From: Betaproteobacteria bacterium
Lineage (GTDB): Bacteria; Pseudomonadota; Gammaproteobacteria; Burkholderiales; Burkholderiaceae_A
Reading direction: 5' to 3'
Assembly (NCBI GenBank): GCA_016868255.1
Contig: VGHN01000002.1
Location: forward strand, 87,992-151,991
DNA length: 64,000 nucleotides
Part shown: in pieces, positions 19,038-28,242 of the stretch
Layout: every line of letters starts with the position of its first letter
How positions within the stretch are numbered: the first letter of the stretch is position 1
Position numbers and translations under genes: made by a program
The notes under the pieces: model-generated
Told to the model about the DNA's origin: nothing
Seen by the model: only the letters and a program-made list of their open reading frames with translations
The model's database searches: none

Positions 19038-19841
19038 TCAGACCCTGGCGATCACCGGTGCGTGGTCCGACGGCTTCTCGAGGGCCCGCGGGGCCGTGTC
19101 GACGTCGGCCGAATCCAGGGAGGCCGCGAGATTTGGAGTAACAAGGAGGTGGTCAATTCGCAGGCCGTGGTTGCGTCGAAATCCCGCGGCCCGATAGTCC
19201 CACCATGTAAAGAGTTTCTCAGTGTGTGGCTGGGCCGCCCGCAAGGCATCAACGAGCCCGAGCGCAATCAGGCGGTTAAGCGCCGCCCGCTCCTGACTTG
19301 AGCAGAGGATCTTCTCGTGCCAAGCCAAAGGGTTGTAGACATCTGCATCGGCGGGTGCAATGTTGAAGTCGCCCACCAATACAAGGCGCGGGTGCTGCTC
19401 GAGTTCTTCTTGTAAACGTGCCTCGAGTACCTCGAGCCACTTGAGTTTGTAGGCGAACTTCTCCGATCCCACCTCGGAACCATTGGGTACATAGACGCAA
19501 ACGAACCGCAGAGGCTCCCCATCGAAGGGATGTGCGGTGACAGCGAGAAAACGCTTTTGATCATCGGGAAAGCGGGGGTCGCCGTGGCTGGGGTCTGCAA
19601 TGGATTGGAAACGGTCACGTCGCGCAAGAATGGCGACCCCGTTGTAAGTGGGTTGTCCGGTGAAATAGGGCTCGTACCCGGCGCTGCGTATGGCCTCGAT
19701 CGGAAAGAGGTCGTCGTTGACTTTGGTTTCCTGCAGGCCAACGAGATCGGGCTGCGCGGAGGACAACCATTCCAGAAGGTGTGGAAGTCGAACGCGCAAC
19801 GAGTTGACGTTCCAACTTGCAATGCCCAATCGATTGCTCAT
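19038..19841 (-). CDS. xthA: Exodeoxyribonuclease III
   Basis: ExoIII is an AP endonuclease and 3'-5' exonuclease in base excision repair. The 267-residue product starts LGIASWNVNSLRVRL and has the catalytic motifs LQETKV, VYVPNGSEVGSEKFAYK, VGDFNIAPADADVYNP, WWDYRAAGFRRNHGLRIDHLL and SDHAPV. I chose the ATG with its A at 19841, forming an ATGA overlap with the queC stop; longer upstream frames run into queC without homology. It is last in the folD-prlC-queC-xthA series. Confidence 0.96.
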   Translation of the reverse strand: MSNRLGIASWNVNSLRVRLPHLLEWLSSAQPDLVGLQETKVNDDLFPIEAIRSAGYEPYFTGQPTYNGVAILARRDRFQSIADPSHGDPRFPDDQKRFLAVTAHPFDGEPLRFVCVYVPNGSEVGSEKFAYKLKWLEVLEARLQEELEQHPRLVLVGDFNIAPADADVYNPLAWHEKILCSSQERAALNRLIALGLVDALRAAQPHTEKLFTWWDYRAAGFRRNHGLRIDHLLVTPNLAASLDSADVDTAPRALEKPSDHAPVIARV

Positions 19842-20497
19842 GCCTCTTCGAGTCCCTTCGCCCGCAGAAGACAGGCATCGCATTGGCCGCAGGGCTCGCC
19901 GGATTCGGATGGGTCGTAGCAGCTGAATGTGAGTTCGATCGGGACACCGAGAGAGCGAGCAAGACGGACGATCTCCGCCTTGGTCATGGCAATCAGGGGC
20001 GTGAGTATCTGAAGGCGGGCTTCCGGTGTTTGAACAAATCGAGAGCCGAGATTGGCCATGGACTCAAAGGCGGCGATGAATTCGGGACGGCAGTCGGGGT
20101 AACCGCTGTAATCAAGTGCGTTGACACCAATGAGCAGGCGGTCGGCCCCGATCACCTCAGCCAGGGCGAGCGCATAGCTAAGAAAGATTGTGTTTCGGGC
20201 GGGCACGTAGGTAATCGGGATTCCTTGCCCAATCTCTCCGATGGTGCGGTGCTTGGGCACTTCGATGTCGTCGGTCAGGGCCGAGCCGCCAATGGCTCGC
20301 AAGTCGAAACGAAGGACCCGGTGGCTACTGGCGCCGAGCGCTTTCGCAATGGCTCGCGCCGCATTGAGCTCCTGGAGTTGCCGCTGTCCGTAGTCGAATG
20401 AGAGGGCGTGGCACTCAAGGCCCTCGCGGATCCCCCAGGCAAGACAGGTGGATGAATCAAGCCCCCCACTGAGCAGCACGACTGCCCGGTGGGTCAT
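19838..20497 (-). CDS. queC: 7-cyano-7-deazaguanine synthase
   Basis: QueC converts 7-carboxy-7-deazaguanine and ammonia to preQ0 using ATP, in queuosine biosynthesis. The 219 residues show the PP-loop LLSGGLDSSTCLAW, the SFDYGQRQLQE motif, PARNTIFLSYALALAE, and VNALDYSGYPDCRPEF. The C-terminal zinc site is CYDPSE-to-CGQCDACLLR, with four cysteines. No queD, queE or queF is in this window. Both ends overlap neighbours by four bases (ATGA with prlC before and xthA after), suggesting tight translational coupling. Confidence 0.96.
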   Translation of the reverse strand: MTHRAVVLLSGGLDSSTCLAWGIREGLECHALSFDYGQRQLQELNAARAIAKALGASSHRVLRFDLRAIGGSALTDDIEVPKHRTIGEIGQGIPITYVPARNTIFLSYALALAEVIGADRLLIGVNALDYSGYPDCRPEFIAAFESMANLGSRFVQTPEARLQILTPLIAMTKAEIVRLARSLGVPIELTFSCYDPSESGEPCGQCDACLLRAKGLEEA

Positions 20498-22557
20498 GCG
20501 GCCTCGAGAAGTCCGCTGTGTCGAAGCAGGGGTTCGATGGAGGGGGCCCGTCCACGGAAAGCGATGAAGTTCTCGATCGCAGTGCGCGAGCCGCCGCGGG
20601 AGAGGATCTCGTCGAGGAAGCGGCTTCCTACTTGGGAATAGCCGCTCGCGCCCGCCTCTTCAAAGGCCGCGTATGCGTCGGCCGAGAGAACCTCGGCCCA
20701 CTTGTAACTGTAATAACCGGCCGCATAACCGCCCGCAAAAATATGGCCAAAGCTCTGTGCAAAACGATTGAAACTCGGAGGGCGAATCACAGCGATCTCG
20801 CTACGAACTTCCTCGAGAATTGCGGCGATTTGCTTGCCGATCGATTCCGCAGTCTGGCCGACGCCATTGATTTCGTGGTGAATGCGGATATCGAAGAGGG
20901 CAAACTCGATCTGTCGCAGCGTGAAAAGACCGCTTTGGAAATTCTTGGCAGCGGTCATCTTGTCGAAGAGAGGACGTGGCAGTGGCTGGCCAGTCTTGAT
21001 GTGAGAAGTCATTCCAGTGAGGGTTTCCCACTCCCAGCAGAAGTTCTCCATGAACTGGCTGGGCAGCTCAACGGCATCCCACTCCACGCCGTTAATCCCA
21101 GAGACCTCTAACTCATCAACGCGTGTCAACAAGTGATGAAGGCCGTGGCCAAACTCGTGGAAGAGTGTAATGACATCGTCGTGTGTGAGGGTGGTGGGGC
21201 CGTCGACTGGCGGGGCAAAGTTGCAGGTGAGTAGGGCGACCGGCGTCTGGATGCTCCCCCCGATGCGGCGGCGGCCCCGGCTGTCGTCCATCCAGGCGCC
21301 ACCGCGCTTGGTCGAGCGCGCGTAGAGATCGAGGTAGAGGTGGCCGATGGTTTTCTCTTGAGAGACCACGGCGAAGGCCTGCACGTCGGCGTGCCAAGCG
21401 GGAGAGGGAGATTGAAGTGGCATGGGCCGAATGTCGACACCAAAGAGACGTTTCACAACACCGAAGAGACCCTTGAGAACATTCGGCAGCGGGAAATACT
21501 CTCGCACCTCGTCCTCGGAGAAGTGGTAGCGGCGTTGCCTGAGTTGCTCGCTCGCAAAGGCGATGTCCCAGGCCTCTAGTGAGTCGATGCCAAGCTCCGT
21601 CTTGGCAAAGATCTGGAGATCTGCCAGGTCCCGCTCCGCACTCGTCCGTGCTTTGGCGGCCAAGTCTCGAAGGAATGCCGCCACCGCCTGGGGTGTGTCG
21701 GCCATCTTGGAGGCCAGTGAACGCTCGGCCGCGGAAGAAAAACCCAACAGGCGGGCCTGCTGCTGCCGCAGTTGAAGGATCTCACCCATCACCGCAGTGT
21801 TGTCGTGACTGGGGCCCTCTTCAGCGATCTCTGAGGCACGGGAGGCGTTCTTTCGGTAGATGGCTTCACGGAGTGGGCGGTTCTTTGCGAACTGCAACAC
21901 AGGAAGAAGACTTGGCTGTTGAAGTGTGAAAACCCATCCGGGCAGTGACCGTGACTCCGCCTGCGCCTTTGCGGCTGCGATGGCATGTTGGGGAAGTCCG
22001 TCAAGCTCGGACTCGACGGTAATGTGGACAATGCTCGCATTGGTGCTGTCGAGCAGGTTTTCCGAAAACCGCTGGGAGAGTTGTGCAAGCGCGGCCGACC
22101 ACTCTGCAAATTGTTTTTGCTGGTCTGCGGGCAATTCCGCGCCCCCGAGTCGAAAGTCTCTGAGGCTGTGTGCGATGGCCTGCTCTCGGGCTGGATTCCC
22201 CCGCACATCGGCGGCGGACTCAAGTTGCTTGACCTTCGCGTAGAGCCGCTCGTCCTGAGAGATCAGCGACCAGAGCGCGGTGACGGATTCCAAGCGACTG
22301 TTGGTCAGCTCGCGCCACTCGGGGCTGTCCATCACGCCACCCATGTGATGAACGGCCGACCAAGCTCGGCTCAGGCGCTCGGTGGCATTTCCCAGGGGTT
22401 CCATGACGGCTGCCCAGTTTGCGGGCGCCTCTGGCCGGACAACCTGCTCGAGGGCATCCTTGGTCTGTTCAATGAGTCGGTCAATCTCTGGGCCCAGTGC
22501 CTCGGCCTTGAGCAGGTCATAGCGGGGCAACCCTTCGCGTGCCAGAAGTTCGTTCAT
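20494..22557 (-). CDS. prlC: Oligopeptidase A (M3 family metallopeptidase)
   Basis: Oligopeptidase A is a cytoplasmic zinc endopeptidase that degrades short peptides, including cleaved signal peptides. The 687-residue product is of the usual length. The zinc motif HEFGHGLHH starts at about residue 467, with the third ligand glutamate in the following ENFCWEWE segment (about 25 residues on). The N-terminal half is helical, as in thimet oligopeptidases. A conserved C-terminal [21 protein letters not shown] segment supports the OpdA subgroup. It overlaps folD and queC by four bases each. Confidence 0.94.
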   Translation of the reverse strand: MNELLAREGLPRYDLLKAEALGPEIDRLIEQTKDALEQVVRPEAPANWAAVMEPLGNATERLSRAWSAVHHMGGVMDSPEWRELTNSRLESVTALWSLISQDERLYAKVKQLESAADVRGNPAREQAIAHSLRDFRLGGAELPADQQKQFAEWSAALAQLSQRFSENLLDSTNASIVHITVESELDGLPQHAIAAAKAQAESRSLPGWVFTLQQPSLLPVLQFAKNRPLREAIYRKNASRASEIAEEGPSHDNTAVMGEILQLRQQQARLLGFSSAAERSLASKMADTPQAVAAFLRDLAAKARTSAERDLADLQIFAKTELGIDSLEAWDIAFASEQLRQRRYHFSEDEVREYFPLPNVLKGLFGVVKRLFGVDIRPMPLQSPSPAWHADVQAFAVVSQEKTIGHLYLDLYARSTKRGGAWMDDSRGRRRIGGSIQTPVALLTCNFAPPVDGPTTLTHDDVITLFHEFGHGLHHLLTRVDELEVSGINGVEWDAVELPSQFMENFCWEWETLTGMTSHIKTGQPLPRPLFDKMTAAKNFQSGLFTLRQIEFALFDIRIHHEINGVGQTAESIGKQIAAILEEVRSEIAVIRPPSFNRFAQSFGHIFAGGYAAGYYSYKWAEVLSADAYAAFEEAGASGYSQVGSRFLDEILSRGGSRTAIENFIAFRGRAPSIEPLLRHSGLLEAA

Positions 22558-23408
22558 CTCAGTTTCCTCTCTGCAGATTCCATGGTGTTGACCAGCAGCA
22601 TGGCGATGGTCATTGGCCCAACCCCGCCAGGGACGGGGCTCACGGCAGCGGCCACCTGGGCCACGCCATCGGTGTCTACGTCTCCCACCAGTCGACCATC
22701 GGCGAGTCGATTAATTCCAACATCAATGACGATGGCACCCGGCTTGACCATCTCGGCTGTGATCATCTGCGGGCGTCCCACAGCGGCAATTAGGATGTCA
22801 GCGCGTCGAGTATGGGCGCCCAGGTCTCGGGTCTTGCTGTTGCAGAGCGTCACGGTGGCGCCGGCCCGAAGAAGGAGCATGGCCATGGGCTTTCCAACGA
22901 TATTGCTCGCACCCACCACCACAGCCTCGGCGCCTCGAAGGCTGGCACCCATGTGCTCGAGCATCTTCATGACGCCATAGGGGGTGCAAGGGCGAAAGAC
23001 AGGCGCGCCGGTCATTAGGGCGCCGGCATTTTCGATGTGAAAACCGTCGACATCCTTCTCGGCCGAGATGGCCTCGATCACTCTCTGATCGTCGATCTGA
23101 TCCGGCAATGGGAGCTGGACCAGTATTCCATCGATGGCCGGGTCGGCGTTGAGACGGTCAACGACGGAGAGAAGCTCTGCCTCACTGCATTCTTGGGGAA
23201 GGGCGATGAGCTCGGAATGAAAGCCAGCGGCCTCGCATGCCTTGACCTTATTGCGCACGTAGACGGCCGAGGCGGGGTTGTTGCCCACTACAACGACGGT
23301 CAACCCCGGTGGACGGCCCATGCGATCAGAGAAGCGGGACGCACGGGTGGAAATCTCGCTGCGGATGCTTGCAGCGAGAGCGGTGCCATCGATTTTTTGA
23401 GCGCTCAT
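22554..23408 (-). CDS. folD: Bifunctional methylenetetrahydrofolate dehydrogenase/cyclohydrolase
   Basis: FolD interconverts 5,10-methylene- and 10-formyl-tetrahydrofolate with NADP. The 284 residues include [20 protein letters not shown] with the catalytic lysine, [32 protein letters not shown], and the NADP site [17 protein letters not shown], ending in [14 protein letters not shown] chose the ATG with its A at 23408. Two in-frame upstream starts exist, but the conserved N-terminus ([14 protein letters not shown]) follows this one directly. It heads a four-gene minus-strand series. Confidence 0.97.
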   Translation of the reverse strand: MSAQKIDGTALAASIRSEISTRASRFSDRMGRPPGLTVVVVGNNPASAVYVRNKVKACEAAGFHSELIALPQECSEAELLSVVDRLNADPAIDGILVQLPLPDQIDDQRVIEAISAEKDVDGFHIENAGALMTGAPVFRPCTPYGVMKMLEHMGASLRGAEAVVVGASNIVGKPMAMLLLRAGATVTLCNSKTRDLGAHTRRADILIAAVGRPQMITAEMVKPGAIVIDVGINRLADGRLVGDVDTDGVAQVAAAVSPVPGGVGPMTIAMLLVNTMESAERKLR

Positions 23409-23451
23409 GATGCGGTTGATCCTAGCATGAGGCCCCAAGCGCTCTGGGCGG

Positions 23452-23481
23452 TTGGACAAAGGGACTTCTATCGACTAGACT
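23452..23481 (+). promoter_or_regulatory. Candidate sigma-70 promoter for the tRNA-Ala/tRNA-Glu pair
   Basis: TTGGAC at 23452-23457 and TAGACT at 23476-23481 are separated by 18 bases. Next comes the GC-rich run TGCCCG, of the kind seen in stringently controlled stable-RNA promoters. The predicted start near 23488 lies about 12 bases before tRNA-Ala. The match is moderate and by eye. Confidence 0.45.
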
Positions 23482-23499
23482 GCCCGTTTTGCCGGCCAA

Positions 23500-23575
<76 letters not shown>

Positions 23576-23614
23576 AAATCGGTAGAAAAGTTCGTGTAGT
23601 TTGTTTTAAGTCCT

Positions 23615-23690
23615 GTCCCCTTCGTCTAGAGGCCTAGGACATCACCCTTTCACGGTGAGTACAGGGGTTCGAATCCCCTAGGGGACGCCA
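23615..23690 (+). tRNA. tRNA-Glu(TTC)
   Basis: A full 76-nt tRNA: acceptor GTCCCCT pairs with AGGGGAC. The anticodon stem TCACC/GGTGA carries loop CTTTCAC (anticodon TTC at 23649-23651), and the T-arm contains GGGTTCGAATCCC. Discriminator G and encoded CCA follow. It supplies glutamyl-tRNA for translation and, in C5-pathway bacteria, for haem synthesis. No terminator is visible before the next gene. Confidence 0.96.
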
Positions 23691-23715
23691 TCTCTTCTTT
23701 GCCAATCCGTCTCCC

Positions 23716-24273
23716 ATGCCCATGGCTGCATCACACAAGCGACTTGTTCGGATGATGTTGGGGGGATGCCTTCTGGCAGCGCTCAATGGATGCAGCACCA
23801 TGAGTCCAAGAGATGCGCTCGCAACGCTCGACCCACGCAACCCACTCTATGACACCGAAGACTGTCGGCAGGCGCGTCGGATTGCAGAGCGCTTCGAGGG
23901 TCGGGATCTCGCCCGAGGCGGCGCCGGAGTTGCGGCCGGCGTGGTGGTCGGTGTGGTGGCGGCGCCCATCGTGGGTGCCATTGAGGCCGATGCGGTGGCC
24001 AAAAAAGAAGCGGTGATTTCTCGGCTTAAGCAGGCCTGTGAGGGCCCAATCATTATCGATTCTCGCGACCCGAACAGAAAGCCCAGATTGCCGGAGAGGC
24101 AGCGCCAGTCCCTGGAAGACGCCCGCCAACGCGATGCCGAACGCGACCTTCAAGAGAGCCGAGGGCTGCCGATCGAGGAGCGTCTGCGCCGACTCGAGGC
24201 ACTGCGCACCCAAGGATTAATCAGCCAGGCGGAGTTCGAGGGCCGACGCCGACAAATCCTCAGCGGCCTATGA
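23716..24273 (+). CDS. Putative lipoprotein with C-terminal SHOCT domain
   Basis: A 185-residue protein of unknown role. A basic N-terminus is followed by a hydrophobic stretch (about 12-24) and LNGC at a plausible lipobox (cysteine at about 26), so it is likely exported and lipidated, though asparagine in the lipobox is unusual. A glycine/valine-rich hydrophobic segment lies at about 68-90 (AAGVVVGVVAAPIVGAI). A charged helical region (about 115-155) leads to a SHOCT-type domain, RLEALRTQGLISQAEFEGRR. SHOCT domains are thought to mediate oligomerisation. It starts 25 bases after tRNA-Glu and converges on the PhoH gene. ATG 23722 is an alternative start. Confidence 0.75.
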   Translation: MPMAASHKRLVRMMLGGCLLAALNGCSTMSPRDALATLDPRNPLYDTEDCRQARRIAERFEGRDLARGGAGVAAGVVVGVVAAPIVGAIEADAVAKKEAVISRLKQACEGPIIIDSRDPNRKPRLPERQRQSLEDARQRDAERDLQESRGLPIEERLRRLEALRTQGLISQAEFEGRRRQILSGL

Positions 24274-24286
24274 GGCTGGGGAGTGT

Positions 24287-25939
24287 CTAGAGGGATTCGC
24301 TGGCGAAGTCGGCCAGGCGCGATCGCTCGCCACGTTGTAAGGTCACGTGACCACCATGCCCCCATCCCTTGAACCGGTCGACCACATAGCTCAGCCCAGA
24401 CGAGCCCTCGGTCAGGTAGGGAGAATCGATCTGGGCAATATTCCCCATGCAGACCACCTTGGTGCCTGGGCCCGCTCGCGTAATTAACGCCTTCATCTGC
24501 TTGGGCGTGAGGTTCTGTGCCTCATCGATGATTAAAAACTTGCTGATGAAGGTGCGTCCGCGCATAAAGTTCATCGACTTCACCTTGATGCGGCTTCGAA
24601 TCAAGTCTGAGGCAGCCGCACGCCCCCAGTCGCCGCCCGACTCCATGCCTCGATTGAGCACCTCGAGGTTGTCCTCGAGCGCCCCCATCCAAGGCTGCAT
24701 CTTCTCCTCTTCCGTTCCAGGAAGGAACCCAATGTCGTCGCCAATGGGCACCGTGGCCCTGGTAACGATGATCTCGTTGTAGATCTTGCTCTCGAGGGTC
24801 TGGGCCAGGCCCGCTGCCAAAGCCAATAGGGTTTTGCCTGTGCCAGCCTGACCCAGTATCGAGACGAAATCAATCTCGGGGTTCATGAGGAGGCTGAGCG
24901 CGAAGTTCTGTTCGCGATTGCGGGCGGTGATGCCCCAGACGGCATTCTTGGCGTGGGTGAAGTCCCTGAGAACGCGGAGCACTGCGGTTCGGCCACGAAC
25001 CTCTTGCACCGTGGCATAGAGAGGCTTGGGGCCCTCATCGAAGACAAATTGGTTGATGTGAAAGGCTGCGCAGAGCGGGCCGGTGACTCGGTAGTAGCTC
25101 AGTCCCCCTTGCTGCCAAGATCCCATGTTTTTGCCATGGGACTCCCAGAAATCGGTCGGCAGGGCGAGGCTGCCGGTATAGAGAAGGTCCGCGTCATCGA
25201 TGACCTGGTCGTTGAAATAGTCCTCGGCGGCCAACCCCAGGGCGTGGGCCTTGATCCGGATATTGATGTCCTTCGAGACCAGCACAACCTCTCGCTCAGG
25301 AAACCGAGTGCGAAGGGCTCGCACCACCGAGAGAATCTGGTTGTCGGCTTTCCCCTCTGTAAGCCCAACAACTGGCCCCACCTGAAAGCCCTCGGTCTGA
25401 AAAAACAGCTTGCCCGTGGCGTCGGAATGGCCGATTGAGCTCAGCGGGAGACCCTCATCGAGTCTTGGTCGACGATCATCGGGTAGCGCCTCAATCAGCG
25501 CGTCGAGGCTGCGGGAGACTTGTCGGACATTGCGCGCGACCTCCGAGAGCCCCTTCTTGTGGCCATCGAGCTCCTCGAGAGTGGTCATGGGCAGGTAGAC
25601 GTCGTGCTCTTCAAAGCGAAATAGGCTGCTGGGGTCGTGCATAAGCACGTTCGTATCGAGTACGAAAATCTTTGCCACCCCGCTGGCGCGTCGGGCCGAT
25701 CGAGCAGCGCCCACTTGGGGCTTGCGAATGGCGACGACGCGCTCATCTCGGCCCGGTGCTTTGGTTGCGTCCGCGACTCGGTCGGGCATTCGGGCGCTGA
25801 AATTGCCGGGCTCGACCACTGAATCGTCGTCGAGGGCGCTACTGCGCCGGCGACTTGCCGGCAAGGTTGCCTTGGCAAGGATCGAATCGTCCTTCTTGAG
25901 CAAGGTGGCGGGCTTGGTAGGGGCCTTCGGTAGGGGCAT
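24287..25939 (-). CDS. PIN domain - PhoH family ATPase (PhoH2 type)
   Basis: A 550-residue fusion of a PIN nuclease domain and a PhoH P-loop ATPase, the architecture of PhoH2 proteins, which have been described as sequence-specific RNA helicase/RNases. The basic, low-complexity N-terminal 85 or so residues are probably disordered. The PIN domain (about 90-235) begins FVLDTNVLMHDP with catalytic acidic residues and continues with EELDGHKKG, VSKDINIRIKA and AEDYFNDQV. The PhoH domain has Walker A GQAGTGKTLLALAAGL and Walker B FLIIDEAQNLTPKQMK, and GNIAQIDSPYL. No phoA-type antitoxin ORF precedes it. It is probably transcribed after the peroxiredoxin, with 54 bases between. Confidence 0.92.
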   Translation of the reverse strand: MPLPKAPTKPATLLKKDDSILAKATLPASRRRSSALDDDSVVEPGNFSARMPDRVADATKAPGRDERVVAIRKPQVGAARSARRASGVAKIFVLDTNVLMHDPSSLFRFEEHDVYLPMTTLEELDGHKKGLSEVARNVRQVSRSLDALIEALPDDRRPRLDEGLPLSSIGHSDATGKLFFQTEGFQVGPVVGLTEGKADNQILSVVRALRTRFPEREVVLVSKDINIRIKAHALGLAAEDYFNDQVIDDADLLYTGSLALPTDFWESHGKNMGSWQQGGLSYYRVTGPLCAAFHINQFVFDEGPKPLYATVQEVRGRTAVLRVLRDFTHAKNAVWGITARNREQNFALSLLMNPEIDFVSILGQAGTGKTLLALAAGLAQTLESKIYNEIIVTRATVPIGDDIGFLPGTEEEKMQPWMGALEDNLEVLNRGMESGGDWGRAAASDLIRSRIKVKSMNFMRGRTFISKFLIIDEAQNLTPKQMKALITRAGPGTKVVCMGNIAQIDSPYLTEGSSGLSYVVDRFKGWGHGGHVTLQRGERSRLADFASESL

Positions 25940-25993
25940 TCGAGCGTCTTCTTTCTTGGAATTATTGGATGAGAACTGGCCGCAATCTGGTGC

Positions 25994-26467
25994 TTACGGC
26001 AGCGACCGAGCGGCCTCTAAAGCCTCCTGTGCGTGGCCATTGACCGAGACCCCTCGCCAGACCCTGCGAAGGATTCCTGCTCGGTCAAAAAGAAAACTGC
26101 TTCGTTCGATTCCCTGAACGGTCTTGCCATACATATTCTTTTCCTTGATCACCCCAAATCGGTTGCAGAGCGCGCTTTGGGTGTCTGCCACGAGTGTCAC
26201 GCTGAGCGTGTATTTATCGATGAACCGCTGGTGTGAGGAGAGGCCATCTCGGCTGACACCCACGACTTGGGTGTCTGCGAGGAGAAACTCACCATGAAGG
26301 CGGCTGAAGTCTTGGCTTTCAATGGTGCAGCCGGGCGTGTCGTCCTTTGGATAGAAGTACACCAGGAGCTGGTGGCCCTTGTAATGATTCAGAGAGATCG
26401 CTCCAAGGTCGGTCTGGACCTCTAGATTGGGGAGTGAATCCCCGATGGCGATGGTTTGAACGGTCAT
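25994..26467 (-). CDS. bcp: Thioredoxin-dependent peroxiredoxin, Bcp/PrxQ type
   Basis: Bcp-type peroxiredoxins reduce hydrogen and organic peroxides using thioredoxin. The 157 residues contain VYFYPKDDTPGCTIESQDF with the peroxidatic cysteine at about 47. The usual Bcp resolving cysteine five residues later is absent (Q52). The only other cysteine is C101 in ALCNRFGVIKEKNMYG, so this is a 1-Cys or atypical member. The start (ATG, A at 26467) overlaps the stop of the Mth938-like gene as ATGA; upstream in-frame codons have no homology. Confidence 0.92.
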   Translation of the reverse strand: MTVQTIAIGDSLPNLEVQTDLGAISLNHYKGHQLLVYFYPKDDTPGCTIESQDFSRLHGEFLLADTQVVGVSRDGLSSHQRFIDKYTLSVTLVADTQSALCNRFGVIKEKNMYGKTVQGIERSSFLFDRAGILRRVWRGVSVNGHAQEALEAARSLP

Positions 26468-26919
26468 TCGGACAGGCTCCTTTCTGCGAGTTGAGGCGGG
26501 GATCTCTGGGAATCGCTGGGGTTGGACTCGATGATCAGTGCGGCAAGCACCCGTCTTCCTTCGGCTGCCAGCAGATTGAACGTCCGGCAGGCGGCAGGGG
26601 TGTCCATGCACTCCACGCCGATCGGCGCTTCGCCGGCGGGTCCTCGCGACATTAGGCAGGAGAGGACTTTGGGTGGGGGAAACCGTTGCTTCTGCCCCGT
26701 CCCGAGCAGAAGGAGTTCAACATCTTGGCCTCGAAGGGCCGAGAGGGCGCCGTTATCAAGGTCTTCGAAGGATCGAACGGGCCATTCGGCAGGTGCTTTG
26801 AAGGGGGAGACGACAGTTGAGCCGAGGATTCTCGACCCATTGATTTCCACGAAGCCAGGTCCATGGGCAGTGATGGTGAACTGGCTGGCAGGAAGGTCCG
26901 GCTGCAGTTTTGAAGGCAT
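26464..26919 (-). CDS. Mth938-like domain protein (DUF498 family)
   Basis: A 151-residue protein of the Mth938/DUF498 fold, whose mitochondrial relative NDUFAF3 is a complex I assembly factor. Seen here are FTITAHGPGFVEINGSRI near the N-terminus, VELLLLGTGQKQRFPPPKVL in the middle, and GVECMDTPAACRTFNLLAAEGRRVLAALI at the end, which together fit the family. Bacterial function is not established. It is the first gene of a minus-strand set Mth938-bcp-phoH with a four-base overlap into bcp, and is divergent from alaC (78 bases between starts). The window also carries the whole nuo operon, though 20 kb away. Confidence 0.82.
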   Translation of the reverse strand: MPSKLQPDLPASQFTITAHGPGFVEINGSRILGSTVVSPFKAPAEWPVRSFEDLDNGALSALRGQDVELLLLGTGQKQRFPPPKVLSCLMSRGPAGEAPIGVECMDTPAACRTFNLLAAEGRRVLAALIIESNPSDSQRSPPQLAERSLSE

Positions 26920-26997
26920 TGGGGATGAGACTAGCAGAGTTTCTTTAAGTTTTCGCCCACGCCGACACAGGTTACAGTTAGCACTTCTCCCAATTCC

Positions 26998-28242
26998 ATG
27001 AAGCCCTTTCCCAGAATCCAACGACTGCCCCCCTACGTCTTCAACATCACGGGGGAGCTAAAAATGTCCGAACGCCGGCGTGGCGAGGACATTGTCGACA
27101 TGAGCATGGGCAATCCGGATGGTGCGACCCCTCCCCACATCGTGGAGAAGCTCGTGGAGGCGGCGCAAAAAGACCACACCCACGGTTATTCAGTCTCAAA
27201 GGGCATCCCCCGCCTGCGCAAGGCCATCGCCACTTGGTACCAGAGGCGGTATCAAGTGGACCTCGATCCAGACCACGAGGCCATTGTCACTATTGGGTCT
27301 AAAGAAGGTCTGGCGCATCTAATGCTGGCAACGCTCGACCGTGGCGATACCGTGCTGGTTCCCAACCCCTCTTATCCCATCCACATTTACGGGGCGATCA
27401 TTGCGGGCGCCGATATCCGCTCTGTCCGCATGACGAGCAACGTCGACTTCTTCGAGGAGCTCGAGCGGGCCATTCGTGAGTCCATCCCGAAGCCCAAGAT
27501 GATGATTCTGGGGTTTCCAAGCAACCCCACCGCGCAGTGCGTTGACCTCTCGTTCTTCGAGCGCGTGGTGGCCCTGGCCAAAGAGCACGACATTTTGGTG
27601 GTCCATGACTTGGCCTATGCAGACATCTGTTTCGATGGCTACGAGGCGCCCTCGATCATGCAGGTGCCGGGTGCGCGCGATGTTGCGGTTGAATTCTTCA
27701 CACTGAGCAAGTCATACAACATGGCCGGCTGGCGGGTCGGCTTCATGGTGGGCAATCGCGAATTGGTCTCGGCCCTGGCTCGAATCAAGAGCTACCACGA
27801 CTATGGCACCTTCACCCCGATTCAGGTCGCTTCCGTGATTGCGTTGGAGGGGCCTCAGGATTGCGTGGAAGAGGTTCGCCGAAAGTACCAGGCCCGACGC
27901 GATGTCTTGGCCCGGGGCCTGATCGATGCCGGTTGGCCGGTTGAGATTCCCAAGGCATCGATGTACATCTGGGCGAAGATCCCGGAGGCTTACCAGGCCA
28001 TGGGCTCGCTCGAGTTCGCCAAGAAGCTGCTTCTCGAGGCCAAGGTCGCGGTATCACCCGGGGTTGGATTTGGTGACTACGGAGACACCCACGTTCGCTT
28101 CGCGCTCATTGAGAATGAGCATCGAATTCGTCAGGCCGTGCGAGGCATCAAGGAAATGTTCCGTCGCGACGGGCTGATACGAATGCCTCAGGATTCGTCG
28201 GCCGATCTGGCGGCCTCGGTGGGTGACGGCAATGGCCGCTAA
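26998..28242 (+). CDS. alaC: Glutamate-pyruvate aminotransferase AlaC
   Basis: AlaC makes alanine from pyruvate and glutamate. The 414-residue fold-type I enzyme starts [17 protein letters not shown], typical for AlaC. It contains [19 protein letters not shown], the substrate-binding [30 protein letters not shown], and the PLP lysine in [19 protein letters not shown]. The C-terminal arginine is in [17 protein letters not shown]. It overlaps hom by 11 bases (hom ATG 28232), a common AlaC-homoserine dehydrogenase arrangement in proteobacteria. Confidence 0.95.
   Translation: MKPFPRIQRLPPYVFNITGELKMSERRRGEDIVDMSMGNPDGATPPHIVEKLVEAAQKDHTHGYSVSKGIPRLRKAIATWYQRRYQVDLDPDHEAIVTIGSKEGLAHLMLATLDRGDTVLVPNPSYPIHIYGAIIAGADIRSVRMTSNVDFFEELERAIRESIPKPKMMILGFPSNPTAQCVDLSFFERVVALAKEHDILVVHDLAYADICFDGYEAPSIMQVPGARDVAVEFFTLSKSYNMAGWRVGFMVGNRELVSALARIKSYHDYGTFTPIQVASVIALEGPQDCVEEVRRKYQARRDVLARGLIDAGWPVEIPKASMYIWAKIPEAYQAMGSLEFAKKLLLEAKVAVSPGVGFGDYGDTHVRFALIENEHRIRQAVRGIKEMFRRDGLIRMPQDSSADLAASVGDGNGR

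Noticed and set aside
26920-26997. A promoter for alaC in the divergent gap (TTTTCG-17-TACAGT)
   Set aside because: The -35 is poor and the pair cannot be separated from chance by eye.
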